A program made the translations under genes and the position numbers. Positions 60,901 through 64,000 of a DNA stretch of 64,000 nucleotides are shown here, in pieces. This DNA is from Chthoniobacter sp. (GTDB lineage Bacteria; Verrucomicrobiota; Verrucomicrobiia; Chthoniobacterales; Chthoniobacteraceae). The notes below the pieces were generated by a model that saw nothing but the letters and a program-made list of their open reading frames with translations, had not been told where the DNA came from and did no database searches. The stretch is taken from NCBI GenBank assembly GCA_021414005.1, contig JAIOPH010000001.1, positions 104,444 to 168,443 of the forward strand, written 5' to 3'. Within the stretch, counting starts at the first letter, position 1; each line of letters opens with the position of its first letter.

Positions 60901-61642
60901 TCGTGCCCAGTGCCGTGGTCGTGGCCGCGCCGGAGTATTGCAGGGTGTGGCCCGTTTGATTGCCGGCCAGTGTGGCCGCCGCCGAGTACTTGTAGTTACC
61001 CGTCGCGCTGGCGACGCTGGTCAAATTTCCCGCATCCGCCGTGGCCGTGGAATAGGCGGAAATCAAACCGCCGGTGGCCTTCACGTAATTCAGCGTCGTT
61101 GTGCTGCCGGTATAGGCCCAGGGGCCGAGAATGCCGGTAGCATCGTTGGCGAGCGTGCCCAGAATGGCGGTGGCGTTGAAGCTGGTGAAATCCACCAGCG
61201 CGCCACTGTGAGTGAAGGTGCCGGCCACGTTGAGCGTGCGGCCCGCAGCCGCCTTCCAACTTTGCTGACCCTGCAAGGTCAGCCCGCAGTTGATGGTTAA
61301 ATTCTGCGTCGCGGTACTCAGGTCGATGCCCGAGGCACCGAGAGTCAGCGTATTACCGGCACCAACCGTCACCAAACCTCCGGGAGCGACCAGCTTGACT
61401 CCAGTCCAGCTCAGGCTCGCTCCGAGCAGCGGGCTGTTGGCCGCGGTTACGGTGGCGTCCCATTGCGCGATGTCAGCGGAACCGGGAAGGACATCCCAGC
61501 TTCCGGCGAGATTCAGCGCCGTGGTGTTATTCTGCTTGATGCGGGTGGCCGCGCGGACGCTTGGCGGGACAAAAGCAATCAGTGCCGCGAAGACGAGAGC
61601 CATTTTTCGTGCGAAAGCTCCGGGGCGGCTTGATTTTTTCAT
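54944..61642 (-). CDS. Giant secreted protein: autotransporter beta-strand repeats, Ig-like repeats and SASA esterase domain
   Basis: The 2232-aa protein has a signal peptide (MALVFAALIAFVPPSVRAA). It then holds autotransporter-associated beta-strand (PATR-type) repeats such as GVVSGTGGLTHTGTGAVILN, four Ig-like repeats (about 593-1004), more beta-strand repeats (GTLTMGNAANSYVGETIISG), and two Big_3-type Ig domains (about 1517-1700). An SGNH/SASA domain follows: VKVFILAGQSNMVGHSW with Ser near 1722, GFGWHQGWNDAGGG, and SSDATHWNHNAESYF with His near 1990. The end has an Ig-like domain and a typical verrucomicrobial tail (LDDPDHDALSNLLEFTLGG). No PEP-CTERM or beta-barrel anchor is visible. It probably deacetylates or binds surface glycans outside the cell. 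Confidence 0.8.
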   Translation of the reverse strand: MKKSSRPGAFARKMALVFAALIAFVPPSVRAATRIKQNNTTALNLAGSWDVLPGSADIAQWDATVTAANSPLLGASLSWTGVKLVAPGGLVTVGAGNTLTLGASGIDLSTATQNLTINCGLTLQGQQSWKAAAGRTLNVAGTFTHSGALVDFTSFNATAILGTLANDATGILGPWAYTGSTTTLNYVKATGGLISAYSTATADAGNLTSVASATGNYKYSAAATLAGNQTGHTLQYSGAATTTALGTKSLTLDGLMNSGSGALTITGTALNPGLVTGASGELDIISNNQGVVISAVISGPGAVVYGGPGAGTFQVQGINTYTGGTRINAGTVHVRGDLNATLGGAGTVNVTVQSGAILRGERANFTGSLIMNGGTWSEGNGFGGSWSGGPHTLSADSIIDGNFNQSITGVVSGTGGLTHTGTGAVILNSANLYTGPTIISSGAVTLGASGSIANTSSISIAAGATFDISAKTSPYAWSSSTTLRSSGTATAANLKGKSGGIVNLGSQGIILTFDGLNPSLTVSQGTLSLNANPFTVNTASPLASGTYNIVTQTTGSITSAGTYPGVTGTAIGTGKIGSISVSGSNVVLTVGTPTLTVSAFTSPRMAGVTGSVTVTLRNSSGNPATAYTGTVHFTSSDGAAILPADYTFTGADAGTHTFSGVALKTVGTHSITATDTVTGAITGTQSGIIVNPAAAASLVVSGVPSPQTTGVPTSVTVTAKDAFGNTATAYTGTIHFTSSDGAAALPANYTFVSGDAGTHTFTNGVTLNTLGGPWSVTATDTVTGSVTGVLPGITVTATTVATRFAVSGFPASPAAGVAGSVMVTAQSSDGNTITGYTGTVHFTSNDGAAVLPADYTFTGGDNGTHTFSNGVALKTAGARSISATDTVTAITGTQSGITVGSAAAAAFVVSGFPSPQFASIAGSVVVTARDAYGNTATGYTGTIHFTSNDGAAVLPADYTFVGGDGGVRAFANGVTLNTAGSRSITATDIATGSITGTQSGITVNMIPSVFTWNAASAGLWDAASNWTNNAGIVAAPDNAGKSNYTLNFNVAGTFTSTHNLANGFLLNRLNFGGSTVTLAGLNLALTNDSATLPQINESGAAAVVGNNIALNADTTVSVTGSGLTLNGVISGTAGLTKTGAGTLTMGNAANSYVGETIISGGTFSSSLAGRAGFGTGAITLASGASITFNGPGPNVTNVGTFNGGTITATNGFGASWSGTVTLNANIAVVAANTMSFTNAVSGVGGFIKSGGGILNLSGASTFTGAVAVQAGTVQIASFNSVSGGTPASNLGAPTTATDGTISLGATGTVGALLYTGPGETTDRILKLTGPTGGVTITQGGPASGISTSRGESGLLKFTSNLSIPGTAGTDNRKTLTLTQVTGPSNGTNPGRGEISGSIGNSVLGTAGQLATSVTKAGPGIWTLSGANTYTGATKVQAGLLAFSRSDALGSGSLDITTGAKVQLDYIGTRQIFSLTFNAGAAQANGTYGSTSSIATFKDDTRFAGLGTVTVGAIASPTTTALARTSGSSPSSGGAAVTFTATVTGAAPTGTVLFYDALTLIGTSALNGSFQASLTTNSLTAGTHSITALYVGGAGNPPSSSAALTQIVAETRAVTTTTLTRTGGANPSNSGAAVTFTATVTGGVAPTGNVTFYNGSTALGTVALNGSAQAVLTTGGLAPGWRGLTARYAGDANNTSSTSAPALFQTVNPVAGNGKVKVFILAGQSNMVGHSWVETGRDPNNIANTTMVGGLGSLRHMLNANLNKYGYLADPAHPTAAGNPGFITRSDVWVAYWGESNGLNRSGILDADYGDNGGVGAIGPEYGFGLVTGSQLGDQVLLVKYAFGGKSLKVDFRPPSSGGTVGPYYTGMVARTHQVLDNLATFFPGYAGQGYEVTGFGWHQGWNDAGGGVTEYETNLVNLIKDLRTEFNVPNMPVSIGVTGMSNSYASDVITAQFNVGNPALHPEFAGNVTTVDTRPFDFGELLSASSDATHWNHNAESYFNVGESMGLAMMAMLPAPSSAKDILTFTFPGLPAATIAGTNISVTVPYGTNVTALAPTFTVSDLATASPVSGTARNFSTAQTYTVTAQDLSTQTYTVTVTIAPSPFTAWASDPAQGLTAGVNDGPLDDPDHDALSNLLEFTLGGAPMVSSRAIQPTLTLVGGNCVFAYERSDIAQSSTTQVVEYGDDLVGWTAVPIPLTSAGPVTITPGSPSDHVTVTIPNPGPKTFFRLKVTQ
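58630..59865 (-). repeat. Four tandem Ig-like repeats coded within the giant protein
   Basis: Four units of about 103 aa (about 310 bp) follow each other. Each has the order VSGFPSPQ-type start, TGSVTVTA, GNTATAYTGTVHFTSSDGAA, LPADYTF, GTHTF, and TDTVTGAITGTQSGITV. The DNA copies are similar enough (for example the codons for HFTSSDGAA) to be read by eye. They resemble bacterial Ig/filamin-type repeats and probably extend the protein as a stalk. Confidence 0.85.
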
Positions 61643-61821
61643 AGGGGGATAGCGGGCGGAGGAAGCCCGTTTGCAATAGGTCAGGCAAAGATTGTTCCTC
61701 TCAGTTTTTCCTCCGATTCAATCTGGCCTCTGTCTCGAGTTACGCGTCATGTATTTACCCAAGGATGGAAGGTTCTCGTCATGGGCCGACCTCAATCCGA
61801 GGAGCAAAGGGCGGAAGCCAA

Positions 61822-63477
61822 TCAAGGATTGGCCGGTTCACCCTCAATGGTGGGATGCCCGATGTCGTCAGGCTCCGCTGCCACAGCCCCGGTTTCAGCG
61901 GAATCCGCTGGAGGCATTTCCTCGCTCTCCGGTTCCGCTTCAGGAGTTGTGATTTCCGCTTCAGGAGTCGTGATATTACCGGAAACGTCACTTTTCACGG
62001 CCGCGACGGCACCGTCCGACCCACTTTTCCGGGCGACCTTCGGCGCGGGCTCGGGCTTGGCTTTCGGGTCGAGCGGGAGTTCGAGGGTGCCGTCGGCAAA
62101 TTCAATGACGTGACCGGCATGCGTCAGGAAGTGGAGATCGGAGGCGAGTTGAGCCTTCCGCGCCGTCGCCTCCGGCGTGTCCTGCAATTCCCCCAAAATA
62201 GTGACCGCAAGCTGCGGGCGCTTGATGCGCGGTGCCAACTCGACCGCACCGAGAATGGCCGAGATACCGTCGGAGAAAGTCTGACCGAGCGGATGGCGCT
62301 GCGGTTTGGTGGCGCAGACATACAGCATGCGCTTCTGATGTTTGAAATACGTGAGGCCGGCCTTGTTAAAGTACGGCCCGAGCCCGCTGACCATCTGCTG
62401 CGGGAAACGGCACTCGGCTTCCCAAGCGGCGAGCGCCGCACCAGCCACATGCCGGTCGGCGGTCACGCGGCTCGCCTGGCCACTGCATTCCAGCGTCGTC
62501 CCGGTTTTCACGAGCTGCGGGAGGTAGGTTTTTTTGAAGTGCTGCTCGGCGTCGAAGAGCGTCTTGAAGGTGACGGGCTCCGCCTCCTGCGTGGTCGTGT
62601 AAGTCGTGGTGGAGCGGGCCTGCTCCTTCCAGTCGGCCACGGTCTGCTCGTCAGTCACCACGTCAATTTCATACTGCTGGAACTGCGGAAAAGACATCTG
62701 CCGGCTGAAGCGCTCCTCGTAGAGTTTGCGCAGTGCGGTCTGGTAGCCGTGGTGGTTCGTGGGGCCGAGCAGGCTGCCCGTGGCGCGGCAGCGGGCCACG
62801 TTGGTGAAGTTGCCCTTGATCGGTTCGCCCTGCACGGTTTCGGAGGCGTAGTACTGCTCGCGCAAATGGAGGAAAGCGTTGCGCTCGGCGACCGCGCGGT
62901 CGAACGACACGGGTCCGTCGCCGATTTGGAAAAGCGCGACCGCAGGATCACTTGAGGTGACGCGCACGAGGTAGCGTTCGGGGCGGTCGAGGAAAAGTTT
63001 GGCCGTGCCAAAAACCGGATACGCCCGGCCGCTGGAGTGGATCTGCTTCGCGATGCCCGCCGCGGCATTGGGCTCGGGCACAAATTCGATCTTCAATTGC
63101 GCCGGCGCTTTCTCGCGCACCGGCCGCGGCGCGTCGCGGCGCTCGGGCGGGCGTCCTCCGGCCCGGCGGTCTCCACCGGGGCGGTCGCCGCGCGGACGGT
63201 CTCCACCCGGACGCGGCCCGCGGCCACGATCTCCGCCCGGTGGCCGGTCGGGACGCGGCCCGCGGCGCTCTCCGCCGGGTGCCGGCCCCCGGCGCTCTCC
63301 GCCGGGTGCCGGCCCCCGGCGCTCCGGACGCGGTCCGCGCGGGCTGCGGTCGTCGCGATCCCGGCGAGGACGATCTCCCGTATCGCCCGCAAAATCCGCG
63401 TAGGGATTTTTGGCCGGACTTTCCTTCAGCCAGTCGGGCAAAAATTTCAGATCAAACTCTTCGGGCGTATCGCTCAT
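61822..63477 (-). CDS. Hypothetical protein with Arg/Pro/Gly-rich N-terminal region
   Basis: The 551-aa cytoplasmic-looking protein starts MSDTPEEFDLKFLPDWLKES. It has a disordered RP/RG-rich segment (about residues 30-120, with RRGPAPGGE repeats coded by 27-bp tandem units). A long central domain of about 320 residues follows (RYLVRVTSSDPAVALFQIGD, QYYASETVQGEPIKG, NKAGLTYFKHQKRMLYVCA), then an acidic tail. The central domain is not recognised but looks folded. The basic N-terminus suggests nucleic-acid binding, as in RGG-type proteins. It is divergent from acpP and preceded by no clear promoter. Confidence 0.65.
   Translation of the reverse strand: MSDTPEEFDLKFLPDWLKESPAKNPYADFAGDTGDRPRRDRDDRSPRGPRPERRGPAPGGERRGPAPGGERRGPRPDRPPGGDRGRGPRPGGDRPRGDRPGGDRRAGGRPPERRDAPRPVREKAPAQLKIEFVPEPNAAAGIAKQIHSSGRAYPVFGTAKLFLDRPERYLVRVTSSDPAVALFQIGDGPVSFDRAVAERNAFLHLREQYYASETVQGEPIKGNFTNVARCRATGSLLGPTNHHGYQTALRKLYEERFSRQMSFPQFQQYEIDVVTDEQTVADWKEQARSTTTYTTTQEAEPVTFKTLFDAEQHFKKTYLPQLVKTGTTLECSGQASRVTADRHVAGAALAAWEAECRFPQQMVSGLGPYFNKAGLTYFKHQKRMLYVCATKPQRHPLGQTFSDGISAILGAVELAPRIKRPQLAVTILGELQDTPEATARKAQLASDLHFLTHAGHVIEFADGTLELPLDPKAKPEPAPKVARKSGSDGAVAAVKSDVSGNITTPEAEITTPEAEPESEEMPPADSAETGAVAAEPDDIGHPTIEGEPANP
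63264..63325. repeat. 27-bp tandem repeat, about 2.3 copies
   Basis: The 27-bp unit at 63264-63290 is repeated exactly at 63291-63317 and continues for eight more bases. It encodes the nine-residue motif RRGPAPGGE in the hypothetical protein on the minus strand. Copy number may vary between strains because the unit keeps the frame. Confidence 0.85.
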
Positions 63478-63640
63478 AGACGCCGTTACTAACGGTGCCC
63501 GCGGGCGGATGCCAGTGCCGATTTCGCGACGGAATTTTTGGGTGCGAGAAAACCCGAATTAGTTGTTGCCACGGCCCGGCGCGTGCCACTAAACCATGCG
63601 CCCTAAACCAACCCAACCAACAGCTCCAACCACCGAATTT

Positions 63641-63886
63641 ATGTCAGACAAAACGATCGAAGAAAAAGTGAAGGACATCATCGTCGAGCAGCTCGGCGTG
63701 AACCCCGAGCAGGTCACCCCGACCGCCTCGTTCATCGAGGATCTCGGCGCGGATTCGCTCGATACCGTCGAGCTGGTGATGGCCCTTGAGGAGGAGTTCG
63801 GACAGGAAATCCCCGACGAGGAGGCCGAAAAGCTCCAGAGCGTGGGCGACGTCACCAAATACATCGAGGAAAGCCAACAGAAGTAA
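63641..63886 (+). CDS. acpP: Acyl carrier protein
   Basis: The 81-aa acidic protein starts [20 protein letters not shown]. It has the phosphopantetheine attachment site [19 protein letters not shown], and Ser in DSLD is the modified residue. It carries growing acyl chains in type II fatty-acid synthesis. ATG 63641 is the family start; an in-frame ATG at 63596 adds 15 residues of Thr/Pro-rich sequence and is not used. fabF follows after a strong hairpin. Confidence 0.97.
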   Translation: MSDKTIEEKVKDIIVEQLGVNPEQVTPTASFIEDLGADSLDTVELVMALEEEFGQEIPDEEAEKLQSVGDVTKYIEESQQK

Positions 63887-63902
63887 TTTTCTCTGAATTT
63901 GT

Positions 63903-63949
63903 CGGGGCAGCGGCGCCAGTTTGCAAGCGGCGGGCTGCCCCGTTTGTTT
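63903..63949 (+). terminator. Hairpin between acpP and fabF
   Basis: A perfect 9-bp stem (63903-63911 with 63934-63942, CGGGGCAGC / GCTGCCCCG) is followed by TTTGTTT and then the fabF ATG at 63951. It probably ends most acpP transcripts, allowing excess ACP, with read-through into fabF. Confidence 0.75.
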
Positions 63950-63950
63950 C

Positions 63951-64000
63951 ATGTCGAACTCATGGACCGATCGCCGGGTCGTCGTGACCGGCTTGGGCGT
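63951..64000 (+). CDS. fabF: Beta-ketoacyl-ACP synthase II, start only
   Basis: The first 16 codons are visible: MSNSWTDRRVVVTGLG. RRVVVTGLG is the universal N-terminal strand of FabF/KAS II. The position directly after acpP supports this, since acpP-fabF is a common pair. The remainder lies beyond the right edge. Confidence 0.85.
   Translation, partial: MSNSWTDRRVVVTGLG

Overview
The window is a GC-rich (roughly 63-64 %) bacterial chromosome segment that most likely comes from a Verrucomicrobiota member, perhaps of the Chthoniobacterales/Spartobacteria or Opitutales type. The grounds are the many long exported proteins without Shine-Dalgarno sequences, a giant autotransporter-associated beta-strand protein with a typical verrucomicrobial C-terminus, a sulfatase next to a SUMF1 protein, an ECF sigma factor beside a YfbK-type VWA protein, and a MqnP-like UbiA prenyltransferase. 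There is no rRNA operon, CRISPR array, transposase or prophage. The only tRNA is tRNA-Asp(GTC).

Layout. 1-5.3 kb: the 5' end of an exported beta-propeller-like protein, a DUF6580-like membrane protein, then a minus-strand group of two unknown proteins and signal peptidase I. 5.4-11.8 kb: a plus-strand housekeeping run of coaD, a YceD/DUF177 gene, rpmF (with a terminator behind it) and plsX, followed by a tightly overlapping chain of two methyltransferases, a metallo-beta-lactamase-like protein, a small exported protein and a UbiA prenyltransferase. 11.9-19.8 kb: an exported protein, an O-antigen-ligase-like protein with TPRs, a small exported protein, and an RND efflux pair (lipoprotein adaptor plus permease). 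19.9-33.2 kb (minus strand): an ECF sigma factor overlaps a 1531-aa membrane protein ending in a VWA domain. Next comes a 2344-aa exported/membrane protein with an internal duplication, bracketed by two nested-palindrome repeat elements, and then a 91-aa unknown. 33.4-43.3 kb (minus strand): hisA, a split larC, a small exported protein, a sulfatase, a TolB-like propeller lipid/periplasm-type protein, a SUMF1 lipoprotein, MBOAT plus SGNH acyl-transfer proteins, and an M48 protease. 43.5-46.9 kb: a polysaccharide-deacetylase-like protein and two GT4 glycosyltransferases with overlapping ends. 47.0-51.9 kb: a compact type VII secretion-like cassette (WXG100-like protein, coiled-coil protein, second small WXG-like protein, FtsK/EssC-like ATPase). 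52.0-54.6 kb: an ABC importer of the nitrate/sulfonate/taurine class. 54.7 kb: tRNA-Asp. 54.9-61.6 kb: a 2232-aa secreted protein combining autotransporter beta-strand repeats, four Ig-like repeats and an SGNH/SASA acetylesterase domain. 61.8-64 kb: an RP-rich hypothetical protein, divergent from acpP and the start of fabF.

How it fits together. coaD, plsX, acpP and fabF serve CoA and fatty-acid/phospholipid synthesis. Most of the remaining genes build, modify or export cell-surface and extracellular material: glycosyltransferases, O-antigen ligase, acyltransferase, sulfatase, the large surface proteins and the T7SS-like cassette. The most distinctive items are the minimal T7SS-like cassette with its 14-codon bridging ORF, the sigma/VWA/giant-protein locus with paired nested palindromes, and the split larC whose stop codon sits against a Shine-Dalgarno for the second half. 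Functions are assigned from sequence motifs read by eye; no database search was possible.
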